A stretch of 25,068 bases of DNA from Deltaproteobacteria bacterium (GCA_019314005.1 JAFDAE010000105.1:1-25068), one strand, 5' to 3'. Numbered from the stretch's first letter, positions 1 through 7,693 are shown. The notes: generated by a model not told the origin, from the sequence alone. Numbers and translations are program-made.

Positions 1-648
1 AGGGTTACCGGTGAGATTGCTCTGCCCGAGGAAGAAAAAGAGCGCCCATTGTAGCAGAATGGTCTCTACATGCTGGTGCTCGTTTTGATTCTCATTTTTG
101 CCGCATGGGGTAAGCCCGCAGAACCGGTAGGGTTCTGGAATGCCGTGCACCGAATTCATTGGCCGATTGCGGTGGGGCTCCTGATCGTTTTGGGTATTAT
201 TCTCAAAATCTGGTTTTCCAGGGAGGAAGTGATCCAGTGGGGGGAATCGACATGGGGCTTTGCCAAGCAGATCCTACCGCTCCTGTTTGGCGGTGTACTT
301 GTAGCAGGGCTCTTGCTCGGTCGGCCGGGACATGAGGCGCTTATCCCCGCCCACTACATTGAATCACTGGTGGGAGGGAATTCGGTGTGGGCAAACTTTT
401 TTGCTTCAGTGGTAGGCGCCTTTATGTACTTTGCCACCTTGACCGAGGTACCTATTCTCGAAGGACTGCTGGGAAGCGGAATGGGACACGGCCCGGCATT
501 GGCTCTTTTATTAGCCGGACCTGCATTGTCACTCCCAAACATGCTGGTAATTCGCAGTGTAATGGGAACACAAAAGACGCTCGTGTTCGTAGGTATCGTT
601 ATCGTCCTATCCACAGTTGCAGGGCTTATTTTTGGGGCTGTTGTATAG
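1..648 (+). pseudogene. Permease (ArsP/UPF0718-like), C-terminal part, interrupted by in-frame TAG
   Basis: The frame is open from the first base of the window, stops at a TAG at 52-54, and resumes immediately; the first ATG after the stop is at 70. The 192 residues after 70 are very hydrophobic with about five membrane segments and carry the conserved-looking stretches WGFAKQILPLLFGGVLVAG, GAFMYFATLTEVPILEGLLG and GPALSLPNMLVIRSVMG, which I recognise from large predicted permeases related to ArsP. The residues before the stop (GEIALPEEEKERPL) look like the cytoplasmic loop of the same protein, and homologues as I recall them have Trp at the stop position (RPLWQN), so TGG to TAG is the simplest explanation. 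Following thioredoxin-like genes fit this family's usual neighbourhood. The 5' part lies outside the window. It is either a pseudogene, a sequencing error, or a re-initiated fragment starting at 70. Confidence 0.7.
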
Positions 649-680
649 CGTTGATCTCACCGCCCGTTCGGTTCCCTCAC

Positions 681-848
681 TAGGAGGCTGTCCGAGAATT
701 ATGTCCGTAACGAAAAAGAGTGAGAACGAGACAAAATTTTCGCAAATTTGAGGAGAATAGCAGGCCTATTTGACGAAAACTTGCGGGAATTTGGGCCGTT
801 TCTCACCACTCTTTTGCAGTAGGATCAGAACTCTCGGACAGCCTCCTA
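681..848. mobile_element. MITE family A, copy 1 (complete, TA-flanked)
   Basis: A 168-base element with 17-bp perfect terminal inverted repeats: TAGGAGGCTGTCCGAGA at 681-697 and its reverse complement at 832-848. The outermost TA on each side suggests a TA target duplication, as made by Tc1/mariner-IS630 type transposases. It has no coding capacity. A second, truncated and oppositely oriented copy lies at 3670-3788, which proves it is a repeat. It separates the permease from the thioredoxin gene. Confidence 0.85.
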
Positions 849-891
849 TAGACGCAGAGTATGCAAAGGTCTCTCTGCGAGGTAAACTCTT

Positions 892-1131
892 ATGGATATA
901 CAAATCTTAGGGCCGGGGTGCCCCAAGTGTGTTAAACTGGCCGAAAACGTCAAAGCGGCCGTCAAGGAGCTGGAAATAGAGGCTGAGGTAGAAAAGGTCA
1001 GCGACACCCTGAAAATAATGGAACACGGAATCTTATTGACCCCGGGGTTGGTGATCGACGGTAATGTTGTCTCCAGCGGCAAGCTCTTGAGTGTGGAGCA
1101 ACTAAAAGAGGTCTTGAGGAAACTTGTATGA
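892..1131 (+). CDS. Small redox-active disulfide (thioredoxin-fold) protein
   Basis: A 79-residue protein with a thioredoxin-fold pattern: an N-terminal beta strand (MDIQILG), then the redox motif C10-P-K-C13 in the context GPGCPKC, a helix (LAENVKAAVKELE), and a cis-proline-like TPGLVIDG segment at residues 45-52. This matches the small redox-active disulfide protein 2 type (TIGR00412-like), which is usually cytoplasmic and encoded beside ArsP-like permeases. Its stop codon (TGA, 1129-1131) overlaps the ATG of the next gene (1128) as ATGA, so the two are translationally coupled. The likely job is thiol-disulfide exchange serving the permease or its metalloid/thiol substrate; the substrate is inference. 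Family assignment is secure, role is not. Confidence 0.85.
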   Translation: MDIQILGPGCPKCVKLAENVKAAVKELEIEAEVEKVSDTLKIMEHGILLTPGLVIDGNVVSSGKLLSVEQLKEVLRKLV

Positions 1132-1612
1132 CGGAGAGCGATGATCATACCCTTATTGCTGTGGGGAAGCACAGAATAGGGATTACAGGGCTTAAGAGAG
1201 CGATAGAGGAACTCTCGCGATTGGTAAGGGACAACGCGGTCACGAACTGTTAAAGAAAGTTTCTGAAAAAAACTATATCCCCACACCGGCAGAAGATGAT
1301 TATAAAAAGGCCTTTGTCCGCGAATTCAAGAAACACCTCGGGCTCCCCGTGGAAGAGCCACCTGATAATCTATTGGAAATTAAGGTATTCGGACCGGGCT
1401 GTCCCAATTGCGATCTCTTGGAGCAACGGGTCTACGAGGTACTGAGTGAAATGGGCAAAGAGGCGGATGTAGAACATGTGACAGACATCAAGGCTATTGC
1501 CGCGGCAGGGGTGCTTGGGACACCGGCTCTGATGATAAACGGCAAGCTAAAGGCCGGCGGTGTTGTACCAACTAAGGAACAGGTCAAGCAGTGGGTGGAC
1601 TTTGAGGGTTGA
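1128..1612 (+). pseudogene. Two-part thioredoxin-fold protein, frameshifted
   Basis: Translation from ATG 1128 (ATGA overlap with the preceding gene) gives MTESDDHTLIAVGKHRIGI and then GLKRAIEELS before a TAA at 1251-1253. The frame one base back (open from 1196) continues with ELLKKVSEKNYIPTPAEDDY, then KKAFVREFKKHLGLP, and then a thioredoxin-like domain with GPGCPNC redox motif and a GTPALMINGK cis-proline region, ending at 1612. Together the pieces read like one protein of about 160 residues: an N-terminal helical domain fused to a redox-disulfide domain, an arrangement I recognise from deltaproteobacteria. The break falls in the shared open stretch 1196-1250. I see no slippery heptamer, so a mutation or sequencing error is more likely than programmed frameshifting. 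The downstream piece alone could start at 1349 (87 residues). Confidence 0.65.
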
Positions 1613-1703
1613 GGTTTTCGCAGGATGATGATATCAGAATCTATGGAAGGGTAATGATATTGTCCTGGTGAATCTGTAATTTTCCGAAAGATGGAGTAGG
1701 CTT

Positions 1704-2390
1704 ATGGCGGATGTATTTCAGTTCCTATCAAGTGCGTCTCTGGTAAAACTCACGGGGCGAAAAGCTCATAATCTTGAAGGGCTGCTCGACCTCATAAAGA
1801 CCTGTTCGGATTCTTCTATCTTCTATCATACCTTCTCTGTCTTTCTGCAAATGCGAGAAGTTCAGGTCCCGTACAATACCGATTTTGCCCTCTGGGCTTC
1901 CCGGAGTCTCAACGAACAGGCCCTGGCAGAAAAATTCATGGCTGTTGATTTACCTGAATATAATACAATAGAGAGCTTGAAAATACGTCTCATTGAAATC
2001 ATCGAGCGTTACAGGGAGCAGAAACCGGATGCCTTCAAAAAAATAGCTAATGAACCGTTCTATCTTTATGATATGACGAGAATCGTCTATAGAACGGACA
2101 AGTTTGCCTACAACCTCAAATCGTTTCGTGAGGTGCTTCCAACTGTCAGCATGTATTCCATATACTATCACTTTATTGAAGCCCGGCTCCGGACACGACT
2201 CCAGGACAACGACTTTTCTATATGGATAGAGAATAGTCTGAACATGCCCCAGTTGGCACACACGATCAGAAAGATCGACATCAACCTTTATACTCTGGAA
2301 GGACTGCGCAACCGAATCATACAATTGATCGATCAACATTTATCAAAAACTTCAGGCGCTTCACAGGCACACTCAGGAGGCAAGACATGA
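1704..2390 (+). CDS. DUF5752 family protein
   Basis: A 228-residue soluble protein with no signal peptide or membrane segment, starting at ATG 1704 after a GGAG ribosome site. It has an internal duplication: residues about 5-105 and 118-215 share the pattern aromatic/hydrophobic start, L..FRE/LLDLI, S.YYH, then a W.E/S.SLN..xLA..... IDL.....LE.LR.RI..LI motif (compare FALWASRSLNEQALAEKF with FSIWIENSLNMPQLAHTI). I recognise this as DUF5752, a family whose members often sit directly before trehalose synthase genes. The stop overlaps the treT start (ATGA at 2387-2390), so expression is coupled. The function is unknown; a regulatory or chaperone partner of TreT is inference. Confidence 0.8.
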   Translation: MADVFQFLSSASLVKLTGRKAHNLEGLLDLIKTCSDSSIFYHTFSVFLQMREVQVPYNTDFALWASRSLNEQALAEKFMAVDLPEYNTIESLKIRLIEIIERYREQKPDAFKKIANEPFYLYDMTRIVYRTDKFAYNLKSFREVLPTVSMYSIYYHFIEARLRTRLQDNDFSIWIENSLNMPQLAHTIRKIDINLYTLEGLRNRIIQLIDQHLSKTSGASQAHSGGKT

Positions 2391-3619
2391 GCGCACCTAC
2401 CCTGTTCGATTATAAGGAGGTGGTTGGCCCGGACATTATTGAGGAACTGACCATCCTGGCCTCGCATGTGGGCAACCGCTCTATCAAGATGGTAAACTCA
2501 ACAGCGGTAGGTGGTGGGGTGGCTGAAATGCTCAATCGCGTTGTGCCCCTTCTGAATGATCTGGGGGTCAAGACTACGTGGGACGTAATTAAAGGAGAAG
2601 AGGAGTTTTTTGAAATAACCAAATCGTTTCACAATGCATTACAGGGCAAGGAAGTCTGTTTTCATGAGGATGTATTTAAGACTTATCTGAAATATAACGA
2701 AATGAATAACAGTGAGATGGAGTTTGACGAAGACCTTATCGTAATCCACGATCCTCAGCCGGCGGCCTTAATTCACTGGAACCAAAACCGAAAGAACAGA
2801 TGGGTATGGCGATGCCATATCGACCTGTCTCATCCCAACCAACAACTTTGGGGATTCCTCAAGCCGTATGTTGAACAATACGATGCGGCTATCTTTTCTT
2901 CAGCGCTTTTTTCCCCGGAATTGGCTATCCCGCAATATCGGTTTTATCCTGCTATTGACCCTCTGGACGACAAGAATAGGGAATTGGATGCTTCGTATGT
3001 GGAGAGTGTCTTTGAAAAATATGGGATTCCCCGAGACAAACCTATCGTGACCCAGGTTTCACGGTATGATCCGTGGAAAGATCCTATCGGTGTTGTCCAG
3101 GCCTTTAAGATGGCGCGGAAATCTGTGGATTGTCGTCTCCTTATGGTAGGGGATAAGGCAGCGGATGATCCCGAGACCGACAAGGTTCTCGCAAAGGTCA
3201 AAGCGGAAGCAGGAGATGATCCGGATATTCACCTTCTCTTATTCAGCCCTTCCATTGCCACTGAGATCAATGCCTTCCAGCGCGGCTCGGATATCGTGCT
3301 GCAAAAGTCGCTCAGAGAAGGATTTGCGCTCACGGTGTCAGAGGCGCTCTGGAAAAGCCGGCCTGTGATAGGTGGCGCGGTAGGAGGTATACCTGCCCAG
3401 ATCATTGATGGGTATACAGGGTTGTTGGTCCATTCGCCGGAGGGCGCCAGCCTGGCCATCCGGTCGCTTCTGACCCAACCCGACCTCGCCAAAAAAGTAG
3501 GGGAAACCGGCCATCAACGCGTCAAGGATGAATTTCTAGTCACCAAGAATCTGAAACGATATCTTCTTTTACTCCTTGCCCTGGATAGGCCACAGGAAGA
3601 AACAATCCTTCTGCACTAA
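2387..3619 (+). CDS. treT: Trehalose synthase (trehalose glycosyltransferring synthase, GT4)
   Basis: A 410-residue GT-B fold glycosyltransferase that joins a nucleotide-diphosphate glucose to free glucose to make trehalose, or runs in reverse. Diagnostic stretches are the N-terminal NSTAVGGGVAEMLNRVVPLL (residues about 37-56), the central VIHDPQPAALI and WRCHIDLSHPN, and the C-terminal donor-site region with TQVSRYDPWKDPIG, LQKSLREGFALTVSEALWK (the E-x7-E type motif of family GT4) and GGAVGGIPAQIIDG. The length agrees with the family. It is cytoplasmic and coupled to the DUF5752 gene. Trehalose would serve as a compatible solute or stress protectant. A truncated MITE begins about 50 bases after the stop. 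Donor preference (UDP- or ADP-glucose) cannot be read from the sequence. Confidence 0.88.
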   Translation: MSAPTLFDYKEVVGPDIIEELTILASHVGNRSIKMVNSTAVGGGVAEMLNRVVPLLNDLGVKTTWDVIKGEEEFFEITKSFHNALQGKEVCFHEDVFKTYLKYNEMNNSEMEFDEDLIVIHDPQPAALIHWNQNRKNRWVWRCHIDLSHPNQQLWGFLKPYVEQYDAAIFSSALFSPELAIPQYRFYPAIDPLDDKNRELDASYVESVFEKYGIPRDKPIVTQVSRYDPWKDPIGVVQAFKMARKSVDCRLLMVGDKAADDPETDKVLAKVKAEAGDDPDIHLLLFSPSIATEINAFQRGSDIVLQKSLREGFALTVSEALWKSRPVIGGAVGGIPAQIIDGYTGLLVHSPEGASLAIRSLLTQPDLAKKVGETGHQRVKDEFLVTKNLKRYLLLLLALDRPQEETILLH

Positions 3620-3669
3620 TGGATCGGAATTTATCGCGGTGGATATACCGAAAAATATCTTTGCCGACC

Positions 3670-3788
3670 TATGGGGCTGTCCGAGAATTCTGATCCTACT
3701 GCAAAAGCGTGAGAAACGGCCCAAATTTCCGCAAGTTTTCGTCAAATAAGCCTGCTATTCTCCTCAAATTTGCGAAAATTTTGTCTCG
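3670..3788. mobile_element. MITE family A, copy 2 (truncated, inverted relative to copy 1)
   Basis: Starts with TA and a slightly diverged end (GGGGCTGTCCGAGAATT) and follows the reverse complement of copy 1 closely through the common segments TCTGATCCTACTGCAAAAG, GAGAAACGGCCCAAATT and TCAAATTTGCGAAAATTTTG, up to about 3788. The other terminus is missing: sequence diverges at AATTTAGGGCAG. Only about 28 bases separate the broken end from the tldD start, so the deletion may have brought the remnant up against that gene. Confidence 0.8.
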
Positions 3789-3816
3789 AATTTAGGGCAG
3801 ATAAGGCAATTAACGT

Positions 3817-5199
3817 ATGAAGCGTTTAAAGAGTATTCTGAAAGAACTGGTTCACGAAATGGAAAATACCGTTCCCTATGCCGCCGCCCTGGCCACAGAG
3901 GTTGCCGGAGAACGGATTACCGTGCAGACCAGGCAGCAATCAGCCGATCCCATTGATCCCGAACGGGGTATTGTCTTTACGATATTCACGGGACGCCATT
4001 TCATGGAAAGCTCCACCCATGATCTCGGACATGACTCGCTTCGCCGAACAGCTCAAAATTTGGTCCATTGGGCAGAAAAGGAGGGGATTGACCCTCACGG
4101 TCCAGACATCGATCCCGGAGAAAGCCGAGGTCAGGTCTACACTGTTCCGTGTCGCACCGACCCTGCGGAGATCCCTCTTGCAGAAAAGGTGGAAGCGTGT
4201 CAGACCTATGTTGACAGACTTCACGCATTTGATTCCAGAATCGTCAATGCCCTCTGTCAGTACTCCTTTATCCGAAACCGTGAATTCTTCGTAAACCGTC
4301 AAAAGACGCTCTTTCAGGATCTCAAACGGACGCAGGCCGTCGCTATGATCGTCATGCGCGATGGTGAACGATCTGCCCGTCTCCATACAGGACGCTGCCG
4401 CCAGGGAGGATACGAACACTTCCGCATCTCTAACGATGAAATCACTCGCCTGGTGGCAGATTGCGGCAAGATCCTCATGGCGGACAGGCTCACCCCAGGG
4501 ACCTATGACTGTATCTTTTCGCCGGAATTTGCCGGAATTTTTGCGCACGAGGCCTTTGGCCATGGAACGGAAACCGATATGTTTCTCAAGAAACGAGCCA
4601 AGGGCGAAGAATATATGAACCAGCAGGTGGCATCTCCTCTGGTGGATATGTTTGATTCTCCAGCCCTCAAGGGTAAAGCCGCCTCCTTCCTTTTTGACCA
4701 TGAAGGGCAGGTGAGAACCGCCACCCGGATCATAGAACAGGGTATATTGCTTTCCGGCCTCACTGACCTGAACTCCGCCACCCGTCTAAACCTTGAGCGC
4801 ACCGCCAACGGGAGGAGAGAGTCTTTTGAGCATAAGGCGTATGCCAGGATGACAAACACTTACTTTGGCCCGGGAAAAAACAAACTGAAAGATATGATCC
4901 GCGACATCCGATTCGGCTACCTGCTGGATCATCCCTCTAATGGGATGGAAGACCCCAAAGGATGGGGAATTCAATTAGAAGGATATTACGCAGAAGAGAT
5001 TCGGGACGGCAGATTAACCGGAAAGGTCTATACTCCTGTCATTGTTACCGGCTATGTGCCGGAACTTCTTCAGTCCATTACCATGGTAGGAGATGACGTA
5101 AAAATCTCCGGGCTGGGGATGTGCGGCAAGGGGCATAAGGAATGGATAAAGGTGACGGATGGGGGGCCATATCTGAGGTTAAAGGCCCGATTAGCTTAG
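3817..5199 (+). CDS. tldD: TldD/PmbA family metalloprotease, TldD subunit
   Basis: A 460-residue protein with the zinc-binding HExxxH motif H244-E245-A-F-G-H249 in the context AHEAFGHGTETDMF, which marks the catalytic TldD subunit. C-terminal family landmarks are GILLSGLTDLNSATRLN, RMTNTYFGPG and the terminal GMCGKGHKEW. TldD pairs with TldE (PmbA) to form a cytoplasmic heterodimer that degrades unfolded peptides and, in known systems, trims peptide precursors such as microcin B17 or CcdA. The partner gene follows 76 bases downstream. The start ATG has a weak ribosome site (AAGG about 10 bases upstream). It lies just after a truncated MITE, which could have altered its promoter. No modified-peptide precursor gene is evident nearby, so a general proteolysis role is most likely. 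Confidence 0.9.
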   Translation: MKRLKSILKELVHEMENTVPYAAALATEVAGERITVQTRQQSADPIDPERGIVFTIFTGRHFMESSTHDLGHDSLRRTAQNLVHWAEKEGIDPHGPDIDPGESRGQVYTVPCRTDPAEIPLAEKVEACQTYVDRLHAFDSRIVNALCQYSFIRNREFFVNRQKTLFQDLKRTQAVAMIVMRDGERSARLHTGRCRQGGYEHFRISNDEITRLVADCGKILMADRLTPGTYDCIFSPEFAGIFAHEAFGHGTETDMFLKKRAKGEEYMNQQVASPLVDMFDSPALKGKAASFLFDHEGQVRTATRIIEQGILLSGLTDLNSATRLNLERTANGRRESFEHKAYARMTNTYFGPGKNKLKDMIRDIRFGYLLDHPSNGMEDPKGWGIQLEGYYAEEIRDGRLTGKVYTPVIVTGYVPELLQSITMVGDDVKISGLGMCGKGHKEWIKVTDGGPYLRLKARLA

Positions 5200-5225
5200 G
5201 GTTCTTTTGTCCCAATATTTTCAAT

Positions 5226-5261
5226 CCTTGAACCTTGAACCCCTGAACCGTGAACCTTAAA
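5226..5261. repeat. Degenerate heptamer tandem repeat between tldD and tldE
   Basis: Five tandem units of a heptamer close to CCTTGAA: CCTTGAA, CCTTGAA, CCCCTGAA (one extra base), CCGTGAA, CCTTAAA. It fills much of the 76-base gap between the two genes of the pair. Its function is unknown. Confidence 0.8.
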
Positions 5262-5275
5262 CCTGAGCAGTTATT

Positions 5276-6571
5276 ATGAACATAGATCACATTGAAAAGC
5301 ATCTTTCTGCATTAAAAGACCTCTCTGCCTGGGAGGTCATGGAGATCGATTCCACGAGGCATGAAGCTTATTTAATCTTTGAAGATGTTGAGTCGCTGCG
5401 AACCGTGGCCACTACGCGGTACAAGGTAACGCTCTATGTGGGATACACCAGAGAAGGAAAGAGCGTTCAAGGAGAATCAACGATTGTCCTGAGCGAAGGA
5501 GATGATATTCCGGCCAGGCTCAATAAAGCCCTGGAGATGGCCAGGGTGGTAGCCAATGAACCGTTCACCCTGCCGCGACCTCCTTTGTCCTATTCCTCTA
5601 TTGAAATGGTAGACGAAGAGGTAAAACAAGACCCCAAGACCACGCTCTCTAAGATCCGGGAGGATCTTGTAAATGCTTTGGGAAATGATATGCGTATGAG
5701 CTCCTCAGAGATATTTGTAACGCACCGAAGCTTACGCCTCATCAACTCTCTCGGATTAAATAAATTTCGGGAGGAGACAGAACTCTTTGTGGACTTCGTT
5801 CTTCTGGCCGGCCGGGAGGGACAAGAAACGGAAAGCCAGGGTATGAAACATGCCCGCTTTTATGAAGACTTAAAGATAGAGCAAATGGTGCACACTTATT
5901 CAATCTATGCCCGGGACGCTTTGGTGGCACAGACCCCTCCTTCCGGGCAATATGACGTGGTCCTTTCAGAAGAGGCTTTGGACACCTTTTTCAAATATTT
6001 TGCGGCTCAGGCAGGAGGGACGGCTGCTTACCAGGGCTGGTCCTCATTCAAGGAGGGTGATCCAATAATGCCTTCCCCCGTATCGGGAGAAACGCTCACT
6101 CTGACCAGCAATCCCCTTATACCCGGGGGGATGAAAAGCCTGGCCTATGACGACAACGGACTTCCCTGTAAACCGGTAACCGTTATCAAGCAAAATAGGT
6201 TTCAACAACGGACTGCTAATAAGCGGTATGCTGACTATTTAAAACTGGAACCCACGGGTAACTTTGCCAACATCCAGATTAAGCCGGGACAACGGTCGCT
6301 CCAAGAGCTCCTTTCTTCCGGTTCACCGGTACATCTGCTCCGTTTTTCCACCTTTGAACCCAACCCTGTCACAGGGGCATTTTCCGGGGAGATACGAACA
6401 GGATATTTAATTAAGGATGGTGTTGCCATGCCCATTAAGGGCGGATCATTATCCGGCACGATGCGCAATGCCCTGCATGATATCTATTTTTCCCGGGAGA
6501 CAGTGCAAAGATCTGCGTACCTGGGGCCAATGGGGGTACGGGTGAATAATCTCCACATTGCGGGAAATTGA
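5276..6571 (+). CDS. pmbA: TldD/PmbA family protein, TldE (PmbA) subunit
   Basis: A 431-residue homologue of TldD that lacks an HExxxH motif, as expected for the non-zinc TldE/PmbA subunit. Family landmarks are GQYDVVLSEEALDTFFKYF, the loop SLAYDDNGLPCKP, PVTGAFSGEIRTGYLI and the C-terminal SGTMRNALHDIYFSRE followed by AYLGPMGVRVNNLHIAG. It acts with the product of the preceding gene as a cytoplasmic TldD-TldE protease. The ATG at 5276 has no strong ribosome site (GAGCAG about 7 bases upstream). A MITE follows 35 bases after the stop and probably marks the end of the operon. Confidence 0.88.
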   Translation: MNIDHIEKHLSALKDLSAWEVMEIDSTRHEAYLIFEDVESLRTVATTRYKVTLYVGYTREGKSVQGESTIVLSEGDDIPARLNKALEMARVVANEPFTLPRPPLSYSSIEMVDEEVKQDPKTTLSKIREDLVNALGNDMRMSSSEIFVTHRSLRLINSLGLNKFREETELFVDFVLLAGREGQETESQGMKHARFYEDLKIEQMVHTYSIYARDALVAQTPPSGQYDVVLSEEALDTFFKYFAAQAGGTAAYQGWSSFKEGDPIMPSPVSGETLTLTSNPLIPGGMKSLAYDDNGLPCKPVTVIKQNRFQQRTANKRYADYLKLEPTGNFANIQIKPGQRSLQELLSSGSPVHLLRFSTFEPNPVTGAFSGEIRTGYLIKDGVAMPIKGGSLSGTMRNALHDIYFSRETVQRSAYLGPMGVRVNNLHIAGN

Positions 6572-6606
6572 TGACTTTAGAAGATCAAAAACATTAAGCG
6601 GCATCT

Positions 6607-6794
6607 TGAGACTTTGCAAAACGCGACATTTTTTTGTCAGGCAAGGAAGGCGAAAATTTTAACCGGAGGAATACATTGGGTATTTCGAGGATAGCGCTAA
6701 CGCTTCACTGCGTGCCAAGATTTGAAGCCTGACGCCGCATCACGGACACGAAGTGAAGCGTCAGCGCTCATAATGGCAGTTTTGCAAAGTCTCA
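6607..6794. mobile_element. MITE family B, copy 1
   Basis: A 188-base element bounded by 15-bp perfect inverted repeats, TGAGACTTTGCAAAA at 6607-6621 and its complement at 6780-6794. It shares internal blocks (GCGACATTTTTT, AACCGGAGGAATACATTGGG, TCGAGGATAGCGCT, GAAGCCTGACGCCGCATCAC) in reverse orientation with copies at 9561-9711 and 22374-22504. It carries an extra nested inverted duplication: AGCGCTAACGCTTCACT near 6693 and the near-complement AGTGAAGCGTCAGCGCT near 6752. There is no ORF. It fills the 252-base gap between pmbA and the convergent nucleotidyltransferase gene. Confidence 0.85.
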
Positions 6795-6823
6795 TCTCAT
6801 ACCTCGCCGCCCAACATAGCTGT

Positions 6824-7381
6824 TTATAATCCGGCTTCTTTTATAAGATGGTCAAATTCCCTTCTATACTCTTCCTCGAGTGAATGATCAAACTCAGCAA
6901 GCCATTTTCGTATGTACTTTAAGTTTGTCCGTGGATTTTTTATCAGAATGGTCAGGGCGTCCTCCATATCTCGTGGACGTCCGGCAATCATCTTAAGGAT
7001 GAGAACGTCTTCCAGGGATGCAAACCGAACCCTTGCCGTTCCTATTTCTAAAACTCTTACGCGCCCAACGGCCTTCTGCACATACTCAGAAACGGCAAAT
7101 ATGAAATCGATTCTAAGGCCGGTCTCCTTGTCGTGAACCGGGAGTACGGATGTTTTCTCTACAAACTCGGCCAGGTCCTCAATCAGCGGGGTAAACCCGA
7201 GGCTTCCGGCAAGGGATTCAATTTTTTTCCATTCACCCGCTTTGAGTCCAACCACAACGTCCACATCTCTTGTAAGACGAGGTTCTCCATGGAGCAGAAC
7301 AGCCTGTCCGCCAACAATCATATAGGGAACCCTAGCTGCTTCAAGGACATTGCCTAAACTTTCAAGAAGTTCTTCAAACAT
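6824..7381 (-). CDS. Nucleotidyltransferase (MNT-type) protein
   Basis: A 185-residue protein with a minimal nucleotidyltransferase fold: the GG motif in YMIVGGQAVLLHG (residues 20-32), the catalytic pair D39 and D41 in LTRDVDVVVGL, and a third carboxylate at D92 in GLRIDFIFA. A C-terminal helical region (residues about 125-185) may bind substrate or partner. Such proteins transfer nucleotides to small molecules, tRNA or partner proteins; many belong to toxin-antitoxin or abortive-infection modules. It overlaps the upstream 66-residue gene by 8 bases and so is co-translated with it. No HEPN partner is visible, and the target is unknown. The gene converges on pmbA across a MITE. Confidence 0.75.
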   Translation of the reverse strand: MFEELLESLGNVLEAARVPYMIVGGQAVLLHGEPRLTRDVDVVVGLKAGEWKKIESLAGSLGFTPLIEDLAEFVEKTSVLPVHDKETGLRIDFIFAVSEYVQKAVGRVRVLEIGTARVRFASLEDVLILKMIAGRPRDMEDALTILIKNPRTNLKYIRKWLAEFDHSLEEEYRREFDHLIKEAGL

Positions 7382-7574
7382 GGTTTAAGGCCTCTGCCAT
7401 TTTAATGTCCTTTTCAATCCCTTCCAGGGGGTTATCGCCGGGGACCCTCCCAAGCTCCTGAGCTTCTCGGTAAAGCGCATCAAACATCTTGAGGTTCCGC
7501 TCAAAATCAGCTGCCTCTCTACGTCTAAGCTCGATTTCAAAGTCTTTGAGAGTTTCTTTGTCCTTTATTATCAT
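7374..7574 (-). CDS. Small hypothetical protein, partner of nucleotidyltransferase
   Basis: A 66-residue, highly charged, mostly helical protein (KETLKDFEIELRRREAADFE, then RNLKMFDALYREAQELG) with no membrane segment or cysteine. The start is supported by a strong GGAGG ribosome site 5 bases before the ATG. It is the first gene of a two-gene unit and overlaps the nucleotidyltransferase gene by 8 bases. By position and size it could be the antitoxin-like or regulatory member of the pair, but no DNA-binding motif is recognisable, so that is only inference. Confidence 0.6.
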   Translation of the reverse strand: MIIKDKETLKDFEIELRRREAADFERNLKMFDALYREAQELGRVPGDNPLEGIEKDIKMAEALNHV

Positions 7575-7658
7575 TGGGCCTCCACAAAAGTTTTTAAGAT
7601 CATTAATATTATTCGGTTCTTTGAGCGGATTAGTTAAATCTTATCCTTAGAGGCAGTT

Positions 7659-7684
7659 TCAATTGAACATTTCCACTCAATTGA
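7659..7684. promoter_or_regulatory. Two tandem TCAATTGA palindromes (possible operator)
   Basis: The perfect 8-bp palindrome TCAATTGA occurs at 7659-7666 and again at 7677-7684, 18 bases centre to centre, on nearly the same helix face. They lie about 85-110 bases upstream of the nucleotidyltransferase pair and just outside the palindromic element at 7694. Repressor binding is inference. Confidence 0.3.
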
Positions 7685-7693
7685 GGTATACTT

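Noticed and set aside
52..54. Pyrrolysine codon in the permease
   Set aside because: The position corresponds to Trp in relatives as recalled and the protein is not a methylamine methyltransferase.
387..683. 98-residue plus-strand frame in the permease
   Set aside because: An out-of-frame shadow of the permease, rich in Arg/Thr with no motif.
1196..1253. Programmed -1 frameshift in the long thioredoxin gene
   Set aside because: No X-XXY-YYZ slippery heptamer or clear downstream stem; a plain mutation or sequencing error fits better.
846..1286. 146-residue minus-strand frame across the thioredoxin genes
   Set aside because: Antisense to two recognisable thioredoxin-fold genes, low-complexity Ser/Thr-rich product, no family resemblance.
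3940..4701. 253-residue open frame on the minus strand
   Set aside because: It lies wholly within tldD on the opposite strand; the plus-strand product has the family motifs and this one has none.
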